Assembly: GCF_014191505.1 (NCBI RefSeq)
Contig: NZ_JACHWS010000005.1
Location: forward strand, 124,001-188,000
Direction of reading: 5' to 3'
DNA length: 64,000 bases
Origin: Hoyosella altamirensis
Lineage (GTDB): Bacteria > Actinomycetota > Actinomycetes > Mycobacteriales > Mycobacteriaceae
Part shown: positions 51,320 to 59,327 of the stretch, in pieces
How positions within the stretch are numbered: the stretch's first letter is position 1
Layout: each line of letters starts with the position of its first letter
Translations under genes and position numbers: made by a program
Notes under the pieces: model-generated
Database searches by the model: none
What the model saw: the letters and a program-made list of their open reading frames with translations, nothing else
Told to the model about the DNA's origin: nothing

Positions 51320-51517
51320 ATGGGTATCGGCGACAAGATCAGCAACAAGGCTCAAGAACTCGCTGGCAAGGCAAAGGAATCTGCCGGGGCCGCGAAGGGC
51401 GATGACGAACTGAAGTCCGAAGGCAAGGCCGATCAGGCCGAGTCCTCAGTTAAGAAGGGCGCCGAGAAGGCCAAGGACAAGGCGAACGAAATCGCTGACA
51501 AGGCCACCGGAAACTAA
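51320..51517 (+). CDS. CsbD-family stress protein
   Basis: A 65-residue, very hydrophilic protein (GDKISNKAQELAGKAKESAG and later KADQAESSVKKGAEKAKDKA) with the repeated Lys-Ala-Glu pattern of CsbD-like stress-response proteins. Its biochemical role is unknown. The ATG at 51320 has GGAAGGA ten bases upstream and gives the family-length product, although the frame is open earlier. It ends 16 bases before a strong hairpin terminator. Confidence 0.9.
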   Translation: MGIGDKISNKAQELAGKAKESAGAAKGDDELKSEGKADQAESSVKKGAEKAKDKANEIADKATGN

Positions 51518-51533
51518 CTGACCATTGAACGCA

Positions 51534-51568
51534 AAAGCCCCCGGCTGCCCATAGGGCCCGGGGGCTTT
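51534..51568. terminator. Bidirectional terminator between csbD and tRNA-Val(CAC)
   Basis: A perfect 11-bp stem (AAAGCCCCCGG / CCGGGGGCTTT) with a 13-base loop. A-runs on the left and T-runs on the right let it work on both strands, ending the csbD transcript and the minus-strand tRNA-Val transcript. Confidence 0.9.
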
Positions 51569-51582
51569 ACGTTTCTTTCGTG

Positions 51583-51654
51583 TGGTCCCGACTGGGATTG
51601 AACCAGCGACCTTTCCGGTGTGAACGGAACGCTCTCCCACTGAGCTACGGGACC
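51583..51654 (-). tRNA. tRNA-Val (anticodon CAC)
   Basis: A full cloverleaf of 72 bases without encoded CCA. The 7-bp acceptor stem is GGTCCCG/CGGGACC, the D arm is AGCTCAGTGGGAGAGC, and the anticodon stem TTCCG/CGGAA encloses the loop TTCACAC with anticodon CAC. The T arm is CTGGTTCAATCCCAG. A TATCGT-like -10 lies upstream on the minus strand at about 51691-51696. Confidence 0.97.
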
Positions 51655-51821
51655 AAAGAGTGCCGTGCATTAAGCCCGGATGCGGACGAAACGATAGCAC
51701 GAGGCGGCGGTGGCCACCAACAGTCTCGTCCTCACAATATCTGCGTGCGCAGCGCTTCACCGCAACCGGCGGGCGACGCAGCCCGAGGCAGATCGCAACA
51801 CACCGCTCTCACGCTAGGGAT

Positions 51822-51850
51822 TTGTCTCAGCGGCTGGGTTCAGCTAATGT
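51822..51850 (+). promoter_or_regulatory. Probable promoter of the Gly-Cys-Val tRNA operon
   Basis: TTGTCT at 51822-51827 and TAATGT at 51845-51850 are separated by 17 bases, a normal sigma-70-type layout. Transcription would start near 51857, about 40 bases before tRNA-Gly. The remaining 51655-51897 spacer shows no gene. Confidence 0.5.
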
Positions 51851-51897
51851 TCTCAACCGCACCGCCGAACGGAACCAACCCGGGCGGCACGGAGCAT

Positions 51898-51970
51898 GCG
51901 GATGTAGCGCAGCTGGTAGCGCATCACCTTGCCAAGGTGAGGGTCGCGGGTTCGAATCCCGTCATCCGCT
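51898..51970 (+). tRNA. tRNA-Gly (anticodon GCC)
   Basis: A 73-base cloverleaf: acceptor stem GCGGATG/CATCCGC, D arm AGCGCAGCTGGTAGCGC, anticodon stem TCACC/GGTGA around the loop TTGCCAA with anticodon GCC, T arm GCGGGTTCGAATCCCGT. No CCA is encoded. It is the first of three tRNAs read together on the plus strand. Confidence 0.97.
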
Positions 51971-51995
51971 CAAGACGTTGGGCTTGACCCCCTAC

Positions 51996-52066
51996 GGTGG
52001 AGTGGCCGAGTGGCGAGGCAACGGCCTGCAAAGCCGTGTACACGGGTTCGATTCCCGTCTCCACCT
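51996..52066 (+). tRNA. tRNA-Cys (anticodon GCA)
   Basis: A 71-base cloverleaf: acceptor stem GGTGGAG/CTCCACC, D arm GCCGAGTGGCGAGGC, anticodon stem ACGGC/GCCGT around CTGCAAA with anticodon GCA, and T arm ACGGGTTCGATTCCCGT. The discriminator is T, as usual for tRNA-Cys. No CCA is encoded. Confidence 0.97.
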
Positions 52067-52081
52067 CTTTACGAGGTTCCC

Positions 52082-52156
52082 GCGCGATTAGCTCAGTGGG
52101 AGAGCGCTTCCCTGACACGGAAGAGGTCACTGGTTCAATCCCAGTATCGCGCACCA
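52082..52156 (+). tRNA. tRNA-Val (anticodon GAC)
   Basis: The cloverleaf has acceptor stem GCGCGAT/ATCGCGC, D arm AGCTCAGTGGGAGAGC, anticodon stem CTTCC/GGAAG around CTGACAC with anticodon GAC, and T arm CTGGTTCAATCCCAG. Unlike its neighbours it encodes the 3' CCA (52154-52156). It is followed by a strong terminator. Confidence 0.97.
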
Positions 52157-52161
52157 TAGTT

Positions 52162-52195
52162 ACCCCAGGTCAGAGCATTTCTGACCTGGGGTTTT
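52162..52195 (+). terminator. Rho-independent terminator of the tRNA operon
   Basis: A perfect stem (ACCCCAGGTCAG / CTGACCTGGGGT) with a 7-base loop is followed by TTTT. It lies 6 bases after tRNA-Val(GAC). Confidence 0.93.
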
Positions 52196-52292
52196 CTCGT
52201 TCGTGCAATAGGCGTGCGAGGGCAGCGCCGCAGACGCACCGGGCCGCGGCTGGCCAGCCTTACAGCCAGATCCCCGGAGAACGTGGCGCCAT

Positions 52293-52733
52293 TCATCCCA
52301 CCTCACGCGAATGACCTAGACGCGAAGCATCGGTCACGCTGTCATGCGGCCTGTCATTCTCGCGTTTCGCCCGCCGGATCCCTATCAGTAACAGGACGCT
52401 GGCGAGCAGGAGAATCGGCCACGGAGTGAAGGGATTAATGACTCCGTCGATCATGGTCAGGCCCCCCAGCATCCAGGCGACGAAGGCAGGCGGGGTGATA
52501 CGCCGCCGATGAAGCCACAGCAGGAGCAGCCCGAGGATGAATAGCGGTGGAGCAAAGCTGGCCAGAGTCAGCCACAGGGCACTCCCCGCTGGGCTCATGT
52601 TGGAGAAATCTTCACCCCACAGCTCCCCGCTGAACCACGCAGGAACGTGACGAGCAGCGTCCTCGACGACGAACGCGCCGACAGTGTGCGCGGTTGCATA
52701 CAGCACCATGAGCCACGCCGCGATTCTGATCAT
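52293..52733 (-). CDS. Four-helix membrane protein, partner of the divergent TetR gene
   Basis: A 146-residue protein with about four membrane helices (IRIAAWLMVLYATAHTVGAF, LTLASFAPPLFILGLLLLWL, a third around FVAWMLGGLTMIDGVI and a fourth around WPILLLASVLLLIGI). No named family or function is recognised. The ATG at 52733 has GGGGGCGAGAGC just upstream and starts at the first helix. It is divergent from a TetR-type regulator with a large palindrome between them, so it is the likely target of that regulator. Confidence 0.75.
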   Translation of the reverse strand: MIRIAAWLMVLYATAHTVGAFVVEDAARHVPAWFSGELWGEDFSNMSPAGSALWLTLASFAPPLFILGLLLLWLHRRRITPPAFVAWMLGGLTMIDGVINPFTPWPILLLASVLLLIGIRRAKRENDRPHDSVTDASRLGHSREVG

Positions 52734-52767
52734 GCTCTCGCCCCCATTGCGCATCGGCAATACATGG

Positions 52768-52814
52768 CATCCATACACTACTGTATGTATATTCAATACA
52801 GTAGTGTATGGATG
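52768..52814. promoter_or_regulatory. Perfect 19-bp inverted repeat, probable TetR operator
   Basis: The left arm CATCCATACACTACTGTAT (52768-52786) and right arm (52796-52814) are exact reverse complements, with a 9-base spacer GTATATTCA. The TetR start codon lies inside the right arm. A TACAGT hexamer in each arm could serve as the -10 of a divergent promoter, so binding would block both genes. Confidence 0.88.
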
Positions 52815-53413
52815 TGGTGAAGGGCAAGTGGACCAAGCAGATGTGGATCGATGCGGCGCTGCGCGCAATCGCGCGAGGCGGGGTGTCCTCAGTCGCGGTA
52901 GACAACCTTGCGACCGAGCTCGGCGCGACCCGAGGCTCGTTCTACTGGCACTTCAAGGACCGTCGCGACCTCATCGAGAAATCGATGATCGCCTGGGAGG
53001 AATTGGAGACCGGACGCGTCGAGCGGTCGATGGCCGAGATCGCAGACCCCGTGGAAAGGATGCGCGCCGGCTTCCTCATTGCACTGGCCGACGTCAATGA
53101 CGCGAGCATCCCGAACTTGGAACCGGCGATATATGCGCAGCCGGACGATCCCGTAGTCGCAGCAGCTATCCAGCGGGTGAACGCGCGGCGCATCGACATC
53201 CTGACTCGCGGATACGCCGACCTCGGCCTAACACCTGAAACCGCCAGGCTCCAGGCGGTTCTGGCGTACGCCACCTACCTTGGCTGGCTCCAGCTGCAGC
53301 GCATCGCCGCCGATGAAGTACCTGAGGTTGCAACAGAAGGACCGGCGGCACAGGCATTCGCAGTCCACATCATTGAGCAGCTTGTTCCGGGCGCGCGGGA
53401 TGAGAATCGCTGA
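52808..53413 (+). CDS. TetR-family transcriptional regulator
   Basis: A 201-residue regulator. The helix-turn-helix is at about residues 29-48 (VAVDNLATELGATRGSFYWHF), followed by FKDRRDLIEKSMIAWEE; the rest is a helical ligand-binding domain. The effector is unknown. The ATG at 52808 sits 5 bases after a TACAGT -10-like hexamer and has no ribosome-binding site, so the mRNA may be leaderless; GTGs at 52814 and 52817 are alternatives. It probably controls itself and the divergent membrane protein through the palindrome. Confidence 0.9.
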   Translation: MDVVKGKWTKQMWIDAALRAIARGGVSSVAVDNLATELGATRGSFYWHFKDRRDLIEKSMIAWEELETGRVERSMAEIADPVERMRAGFLIALADVNDASIPNLEPAIYAQPDDPVVAAAIQRVNARRIDILTRGYADLGLTPETARLQAVLAYATYLGWLQLQRIAADEVPEVATEGPAAQAFAVHIIEQLVPGARDENR

Positions 53414-53497
53414 CACTTGCTGCCACGATCCGGGAACCTTTTCACCGGTGTCGCGCACCACCCGTTGAGTCCGAACCGACTAGGACCCGGGCGGCCT

Positions 53498-53671
53498 TCA
53501 CTTTGTCGGCTCCTCCTCGGTTGTGGATTGCATCTCCTCGTCGTCAAACGAACCCGCAGGCCGGTCTGCCGGTCCTCCTCCAGGCCCAGGGCTCCCCTTG
53601 TCCCGCGAGCCCGGTGCACCGCGTTCCTCCTGCGGTTCCTCCGTCAGCCGTTCGCCGCCGTTGTCAGTCAT
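53498..53671 (-). CDS. Small acidic, disordered protein
   Basis: A 57-residue protein starting MTDNGGERLTEEPQEERG and ending in an acidic run. It is rich in Glu, Gly and Pro with no hydrophobic core, so it is probably disordered. The ATG at 53671 is preceded by GGAGGAGGGAGAG, one of the strongest ribosome-binding sites in the window, which supports translation. No function is known. It lies between TetR and GNAT genes, which point the other way. Confidence 0.65.
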   Translation of the reverse strand: MTDNGGERLTEEPQEERGAPGSRDKGSPGPGGGPADRPAGSFDDEEMQSTTEEEPTK

Positions 53672-53891
53672 GACTACTCTCCCTCCTCCCGGTCCAGTCG
53701 CCGGGGATGACTCTGAATTACCCGCAACCGCGCCCTTAAACCCCACCGCACCCATGCTGTCCACCCCAACATCTGTCGAGAAACGCATCGCCCGCGCGGC
53801 CGATCGACGTAACTTTCTCTGCACGTGACGAGTGCAAGATTTTCGTGCAAGGTTTGAGGGAAGACGATGAGTTCACGAAAGGGTCCCGCAG

Positions 53892-54473
53892 ATGACGGAC
53901 GTTGCTTCAGCCGCGCCAGCCGACGTGATTCCAGCGGACCTGGGAATTGAGCGTGCAGCGCCTTCCGACGCCGGTGAACTCGCCTACCTCGCGGCAGTCA
54001 CTTTCCCTCTGGCCTGCCCGCCCCACACGACCAGAGCGGACATCGCAACGTTCATCACGCGTAACCTCTCCCCTGCGCGGTTCACCGAGTACCTGCAAGA
54101 CGTCACGGTCGCGGTTTTTGTAGCCAGGGAGCAAGGCGCAGCTATCGGCTATGCGCTTTTGCGTGAGGGTCTGCCGCCAGGCGAGAGTACTTATTCACTC
54201 CCCGAAGGCCCGGCGATCGAACTCAGCAAGCTGTACGTTCTCCCCCACCATCACGGAAACGGTGCGGCGACACTGCTGATGCGCAGTGCAATCGAGTACG
54301 CGCGCCAGACGAGCGCAGCCACGCTGTGGCTCGGGGTCAACCAACTTAACGTCCGGGCCCAGCGCTTTTACCAGAAAAGTGGCTTCGCCAAGGCCGGCAC
54401 AAAGACGTTCACCGTCGGCGCGGAAACTGAACACGATTTCATATTCGCGTTGTCGCTGCAGATAACGCCTTAG
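53892..54473 (+). CDS. GNAT-family N-acetyltransferase
   Basis: A 193-residue acetyltransferase. Motif A, which binds acetyl-CoA, is IELSKLYVLPHHHGNGAATLLMRSAIEYA with the Q/RxxGxG/A turn as HHGNGA, and motif B includes NVRAQRFYQKSGF. The acceptor is unknown. It corresponds to Rv2669 by position. The 3' end overlaps the convergent zapE gene by four bases. The start has AAAGG in its upstream region. Confidence 0.87.
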   Translation: MTDVASAAPADVIPADLGIERAAPSDAGELAYLAAVTFPLACPPHTTRADIATFITRNLSPARFTEYLQDVTVAVFVAREQGAAIGYALLREGLPPGESTYSLPEGPAIELSKLYVLPHHHGNGAATLLMRSAIEYARQTSAATLWLGVNQLNVRAQRFYQKSGFAKAGTKTFTVGAETEHDFIFALSLQITP

Positions 54474-55495
54474 GTGTTGCTGTGCGCGGCGGCACCGAAA
54501 CGAGACAGGGCAAGCAAACGTGATGTCGCACGCAGGTACTTCTTGCGATAGCCACCTGCGAGCATTTCTTCGGTGAAGATCTCGTCCAGCCGTGCGCCCG
54601 ACACGATCACGGGGATGCTCGAGTCGTACAACCGGTCTGCGAGCACCACGAAACGAAGCGCGACGGCCTGATCGTCAGCAGGACCGACATTGTCGAGGAA
54701 GACGGCGGAAACGCCTTCGACCAACTTGCCGTAGCGGGAAGGATGCAGCTTGCTGAGGTGCTCGCACAGCTCGTCGAAGTCATCGAGGGTGGCGTCGGGC
54801 GTTTCGGCCGCTCGTTTCTCCAGCTCAGCGGGATCTGTAGGTTCGGGGGCCGGTGGCAGGTCGCGGTGGCGATAGTCAGGCCCGTCGACGCGTACCGTCT
54901 CGAACACTGACGCCAGCTTGCGTATCTCTCTGAGGAAGTCCTGCGCGGCGAAGCGGCCCTCGCCGAGCTGCCCCGGAAGAGTGTTCGAGGTCGCGGCGAT
55001 TGAGACGCCGCGCGCCGAAAGCTCCGTCAGGAGCCGCGACACCAGCATCGTGTCGCCGGGATCGTCAAGTTCAAATTCGTCGATGCAGAGCACAGAGTGG
55101 CTGGCCAGTTCATCGACCGCCTTCATGAAGCCGAGAACACCCACGACGTGGGTCAATTCGACAAATGTGCCGAAGGCTTTCGGTTCGGGGGCAGCGTGGT
55201 AGATCGATGCGAGCAAGTGTGTTTTACCGACGCCGAAGCCGCCATCGAGGTACAGCCCGCTGCCAGTCGTACTCTTCGATTTGCGCCCGAACAGACCGCG
55301 CTTGCCCTTTTTGCGTTTCGCCACTTCGCTGGCGAACTCACTCGCGGTCTGCACTGCCTGGGACTGAGATGGTTCCTTGGGATCCGGAATGTACGAGTCA
55401 AAACTGACGTCGTTGAACATCGGCGGCGGCACCATTTGAGCCACCAGTTGATCAGCGGGGATCACCGGTTTCCGGTCAATCAGGCGCTCAGTCAT
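54470..55495 (-). CDS. zapE: Cell division / AFG1-type ATPase ZapE
   Basis: A 341-residue P-loop ATPase of the AFG1/ZapE family. Walker A is GGFGVGKTHLL (85-95) and Walker B is LCIDEFELDD (from residue 136). The AATSNTLPGQLGEGRF and SRLLALSRFG segments are family-typical. In E. coli ZapE affects Z-ring stability; in mitochondria the homologue handles membrane proteins. The lysine-rich stretch KRKKGKRGLFGRKSK at 60-74 is local. It matches Rv2670c and is divergent from the reductase gene. Confidence 0.9.
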   Translation of the reverse strand: MTERLIDRKPVIPADQLVAQMVPPPMFNDVSFDSYIPDPKEPSQSQAVQTASEFASEVAKRKKGKRGLFGRKSKSTTGSGLYLDGGFGVGKTHLLASIYHAAPEPKAFGTFVELTHVVGVLGFMKAVDELASHSVLCIDEFELDDPGDTMLVSRLLTELSARGVSIAATSNTLPGQLGEGRFAAQDFLREIRKLASVFETVRVDGPDYRHRDLPPAPEPTDPAELEKRAAETPDATLDDFDELCEHLSKLHPSRYGKLVEGVSAVFLDNVGPADDQAVALRFVVLADRLYDSSIPVIVSGARLDEIFTEEMLAGGYRKKYLRATSRLLALSRFGAAAHSNT

Positions 55496-55529
55496 TCGTG
55501 CATCGTATCCGCGTGGTCAGATAGACACT

Positions 55530-56297
55530 GTGCAGTACCTCAAATGTGCGACAGATTTCACAGCTACCTGCGACGATGCCGAGCTTCGCCAGATCTACCG
55601 CTACCCCGAATCTTCATGGCTCCGAGTGAACTTCGTTTCGAGCATCGACGGAGCTGTTACCTCAGGAGGTTTGTCTGGGGCGCTTTCGAGCGAAACGGAC
55701 AAGCACCTGTTCGGTCTTCTGCGGGAACTTGCCGACGTCGTCGTTGTAGGCGCGGGAACGGTCCGGGCGGAAAACTACGGCGGCGTTGCCATCAGTGACG
55801 ATGCTCGGCAGCGACGGCTCGAGGCTGGGCAGTCAGCTGTCCCGCAAATCGCAGTCGTGACCGCAAGCGCGAACCTTGACCCGCACTCGCGGTTGTTCAC
55901 TGACACCGCTGTCCCTCCGCTGATCTTCACCAGTGAGCAAGCGCCACAAGGCGCCATCGCAGCGCTGCGCGCGGCGGGGGCCGAGGTGAACAAAATCAGA
56001 GTTGGCCCGACCGGCACCCTCGATAGCCATGAGATCCTCCGGATTCTCCGTTCTTCGAATCGTGGAAAGGTCTTATGCGAGGGCGGACCCAGCCTGCTGG
56101 GCGCGCTGCTGGCCGCAGACCTCGTAGATGACCTCTGTTTGAGCGTCACTCCTGTGCTTACGGCTGGGAGCAGCGGCAGGATCGCAACCGGTGAACTGCC
56201 GCAGCAGCGGAGAATGCGACTCGCGCATACGCTGTCAGGAGATGACGGAACGGTGTTCACACGCTGGGTCCGGTCCCAGGAATCGCCAGGCCAGTGA
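55530..56297 (+). CDS. RibD C-terminal-type pyrimidine/dihydrofolate reductase
   Basis: A 255-residue NADPH-dependent reductase of the RibD C-terminal fold. It has SSIDGAVTSGGLSGALSS, VVVGAGTVRAENYGG, and the substrate-site run LCEGGPSLLGALLAADLVDD. It lacks the deaminase half of classical RibD. The M. tuberculosis homologue (Rv2671) has been linked to dihydrofolate reduction, so either riboflavin or folate metabolism is possible. The start is a GTG; the next gene begins 16 bases later. Confidence 0.86.
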   Translation: MQYLKCATDFTATCDDAELRQIYRYPESSWLRVNFVSSIDGAVTSGGLSGALSSETDKHLFGLLRELADVVVVGAGTVRAENYGGVAISDDARQRRLEAGQSAVPQIAVVTASANLDPHSRLFTDTAVPPLIFTSEQAPQGAIAALRAAGAEVNKIRVGPTGTLDSHEILRILRSSNRGKVLCEGGPSLLGALLAADLVDDLCLSVTPVLTAGSSGRIATGELPQQRRMRLAHTLSGDDGTVFTRWVRSQESPGQ

Positions 56298-56312
56298 AAG
56301 GAGTGCGCGCAG

Positions 56313-57917
56313 GTGCAGAACCGCGCCACCGTCGACCACTCACCGCTAAGGCGCAGGGCAGTGCTCGCCCTTTTGTTGGGGGCCTGCTTGTTCGCCTCGG
56401 CCTGTGGGGCGGTTCCGTCGAACAGGCCTGACGTCGCAATTGATTACGGCCCTCCGCCAGCTGGTACGCGTGACGAAGCACCTGACGGCGCACCGCCGGA
56501 ACTGGAAGCGCCCCAGACTGCGATGCGCTGGCAGGACTGCACAGCGACGGTTCTCGCGCACTACAACCTCGACGTCGATCTGCCCGGAGTCACTCTCGAA
56601 TGCGTCTCCTTCGCGGTGCCTTCAGATCCGGACGGGCGGGTAGCGGAATGGCTGAACATCGGGCTGACACGGGCGCGATTAGCCGAGACGCCTGAGAATG
56701 TGGCCCCGCTGGTTCTGACGACGGGCGCCTCACAGCCAGCCTCCCGTGCGCTCGCCACGATGGTGGATACGAGCGGTGCGATTCTCGCTGAACGGCCCAT
56801 TGTCGCCGTAGACAGGCGGGGAACTGGCTTTTCAGATCGCGTCAGCTGTTTCACCCGCGCTCTGGAGGAGCAGCAGATCGACCTAGGTGCGGGAACACCC
56901 GGCCGCGATCCTGTTGACGCGGCGGCAACTGTGGGGCGCGACTCGACGCTAGCGTGCACCGACCACATCGAACCTCTGGAGACTCTTTTCACCGCAACCA
57001 ACGCCGCTCATGACCTAAATGCGCTGCGTGATTTCTGGGGTGTCGACACGCTCGCGGTCGCGGGAGTGGGAAATGGCGCCGTGGTGGCGCTGGCTTATGC
57101 TGCGCTGTTCCCGGGCGGCGTCTCGCGGCTGATCATCGACTCGGCACCGGCGGTGGCCGAATCGGGTCCTTCGATGCCGGGTGCTGATTCACTCGCTGTT
57201 GCGGCCCAGCAAGCGGAAGGCGCGGAAGCTGCGTTAGGGACGTTCGCTTCGTACTGTCAATCCATCGATTGTCCGCTGGGGCCTGACGCCCTCGGCGAGA
57301 TCCGTAGCCTCCTTGAGCAAGCCGCAAACGGCCAGGCAGGACCGCTGACACCGGGGGCCGTCGTGACCGCAATACTCGGATCTCTCGGCGAAACCAGCCA
57401 GCCCCCGAACGACCGGATGGAGCGGCTCGCCCAGGCACTTGCCGCGGCTCGCGGGGGCACCGCTGATGGCCTGATTCAGCTCAGCTACGACATGCACTCG
57501 ATCATGGGCGATGATGGTCAGTTCATCGGCCAATGCAGCGACGCGACCACACGTGCCGTCCCCGAGAACATCCGCGAGCTTCTCGGCGGGTGGAGCAGTG
57601 ACTATCCCCACGTCGGCGAGGTTCTCGCGTTGCGGCAGTTGCTCTGTGCAGCGTGGCCCGCGATCGACCCTGTCGAACTCCCGGACGAACTGTCCGCCCC
57701 CGCCCTGTTGGCGGAAGGAGAAAACGACCCCTGGTCCGGTACTGGAACAAGCGCTGATCTGCGAGGATCACTGCTGGCGAGTGGCGCCGCAACCTTCCGG
57801 CTTGGCTGGCAAGGCATGGGGCACGGCGTGCTTCTCCACTCTCAGTGCGGCGCTCAGCTCATCGCAGCGATGATCACCAACGGCCGGGTGCCCGAGGACA
57901 ATACCTGCCCGGCGTAA
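56313..57917 (+). CDS. Secreted alpha/beta hydrolase, TAP-type, with missing nucleophile serine
   Basis: A 534-residue protein with a lipobox-like signal ending at Cys31 (LFASAC). The fold is that of tripeptidyl-aminopeptidase-type hydrolases: RPIVAVDRRGTGFS, the nucleophile elbow VAGVGNGAVVALAYAALFP, then EGENDPW with the acid and GMGHGV with the histidine. At the elbow the expected Ser of G-x-S-x-G is Gly253. It may therefore be inactive or use another residue. It matches Rv2672 by position. The GTG start has AAAGGAG, which lies over the stop of the reductase gene. Confidence 0.85.
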   Translation: MQNRATVDHSPLRRRAVLALLLGACLFASACGAVPSNRPDVAIDYGPPPAGTRDEAPDGAPPELEAPQTAMRWQDCTATVLAHYNLDVDLPGVTLECVSFAVPSDPDGRVAEWLNIGLTRARLAETPENVAPLVLTTGASQPASRALATMVDTSGAILAERPIVAVDRRGTGFSDRVSCFTRALEEQQIDLGAGTPGRDPVDAAATVGRDSTLACTDHIEPLETLFTATNAAHDLNALRDFWGVDTLAVAGVGNGAVVALAYAALFPGGVSRLIIDSAPAVAESGPSMPGADSLAVAAQQAEGAEAALGTFASYCQSIDCPLGPDALGEIRSLLEQAANGQAGPLTPGAVVTAILGSLGETSQPPNDRMERLAQALAAARGGTADGLIQLSYDMHSIMGDDGQFIGQCSDATTRAVPENIRELLGGWSSDYPHVGEVLALRQLLCAAWPAIDPVELPDELSAPALLAEGENDPWSGTGTSADLRGSLLASGAATFRLGWQGMGHGVLLHSQCGAQLIAAMITNGRVPEDNTCPA

Positions 57918-57974
57918 ATGTGACGTGCGGCGGGGCATACCGCATCCGCGTCCGACTTGGGGTAGTTTACCTGC

Positions 57975-59240
57975 GTGTTTCCCTCACAGTTGAAGTCAAG
58001 GTCGCCTTTGAACACGGCGGACATCATCAGCATGGTGATGTGGCCGCTCGCCGTGATGACGGTCATTCACCGCACTGTCATCCTCGCCTTCAACGGTGCA
58101 GTGACCAACGACTTCCTGCCGATCTACACGGCAGCTGTCAACTTCATCAACTACACCGATGTCTACCTCGGCAACTTCAACTGGACAGACCCGCACTATC
58201 TCTACCCGCCCAGCGGCACCCTGATGATCGCTCCGCTCGGCTATCTCGACTACGATCTTGCGCGCCGCCTGTATATCGTGATCAACGCCATCGGGATTTT
58301 GATCGCCGCCTACTACCTGCTGAAGATGTTCGGCTACGGCCTGAAGTCCGTCGCGATGCCCATCACGATCTTCGCGATGTTCTCCACCGAGACGGTATCT
58401 AACACTCTCATTTACACAAACATCAACGGGCTGATTTTCCTCGCGCAGGTACTTTTTCTGAAGTTCCTCCTCGAGCGCCGCTTGTGGTGGGCTGGGGTGC
58501 CGATGGGGTTAACGATTGCGATAAAACCGATCTTGGCGCCACTGTTGATCTTCCCTTTCATCAAGAAACAGTGGCAGCCATTTGCGGCGTCCTTCGGGAT
58601 CCCACTGGTGCTCACGGCCATCGCCTGGCCGCTGTCTAAAGACCCCGGGCGATTTGTGCGCGAAACCGTCCCCTACCTAGCCGAATCAAGGGACTACTTC
58701 AACAGTGCAATCTCCGGCAACGCGGTTTACTACGGCTTGCCTGACTGGATGGTCCTCGGACTTCGCGGACTCTTCGCGGTCATCACCCTCACGTCGCTCT
58801 GGCTTCTCTACCGCTACTACCGCGACGATGAACTCTTCTTCCTGTGCACAGCGTCGGGCGTGATCCTCACTGCCCAGTTCCTGCTCGGGTCGCTCGGCCA
58901 GATGTACTACTCGATGCTGATCTTCCCACTGCTAATGACAGTGGTCATGAAACGCTCGGTGATGCGGAACTGGCCCGCGTGGCTCGCGGCATACGGCTTC
59001 CTCACGTTTGACATGTGGTACTCGGTGCCGTGGCGCCAAACGGGTGAAGCGCTGCAGTTCCTCCGCACGACGCTCGGGTGGAGCCTCCTGCTGATCGTGG
59101 TCTGCACCGTGCTCGTGAACCGTTATCTCGATGCACGGAAAGCGGGCACGCTGGATCAGGGACTCGACCCGCCCTATATTCGCGACGACGTGGAGTACGC
59201 GGGCGTGCCCACGAAGTACCGGACACCGCCTGCCCCCTGA
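57975..59240 (+). CDS. aftC: Arabinofuranosyltransferase AftC-type (GT-C)
   Basis: A polytopic 421-residue membrane protein (GT87-like) with about ten helices. The first extracellular loop carries the probable catalytic Asp in VTNDFLPIY and the signature DPHYLYPPSGTLMIAPLGYL; TNINGLIFL and RDYFNSAISGNAVYYGLPDWM follow. These align well with M. tuberculosis AftC (Rv2673), which adds branching arabinose residues to arabinogalactan and LAM from decaprenyl-phospho-arabinose. The start is a GTG; 57 bases separate it from the hydrolase. Confidence 0.9.
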   Translation: MFPSQLKSRSPLNTADIISMVMWPLAVMTVIHRTVILAFNGAVTNDFLPIYTAAVNFINYTDVYLGNFNWTDPHYLYPPSGTLMIAPLGYLDYDLARRLYIVINAIGILIAAYYLLKMFGYGLKSVAMPITIFAMFSTETVSNTLIYTNINGLIFLAQVLFLKFLLERRLWWAGVPMGLTIAIKPILAPLLIFPFIKKQWQPFAASFGIPLVLTAIAWPLSKDPGRFVRETVPYLAESRDYFNSAISGNAVYYGLPDWMVLGLRGLFAVITLTSLWLLYRYYRDDELFFLCTASGVILTAQFLLGSLGQMYYSMLIFPLLMTVVMKRSVMRNWPAWLAAYGFLTFDMWYSVPWRQTGEALQFLRTTLGWSLLLIVVCTVLVNRYLDARKAGTLDQGLDPPYIRDDVEYAGVPTKYRTPPAP

Positions 59241-59327
59241 GCAGTCTTCGAGCCACGCACCAGATTTGCTGCAGTATCGCGACCATTCCAGGCTGTTCGG
59301 GCGAGGTGATTCAGCGATACTCAGCAC

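Noticed and set aside
51534-51568. Prophage attachment site beside tRNA-Val(CAC)
   Set aside because: The hairpin is explained as a bidirectional terminator, and no partial second copy of the tRNA 3' end is present nearby.
53523-53828. Plus-strand frame of 101 codons opposite the small acidic gene
   Set aside because: It lacks a ribosome-binding site, while the minus-strand gene has a very strong one.
57845-58402. Plus-strand frame overlapping the hydrolase end and the aftC start
   Set aside because: It runs in another frame through the AftC signatures and ends within aftC; its composition is arginine and histidine-rich, typical of a shadow frame.
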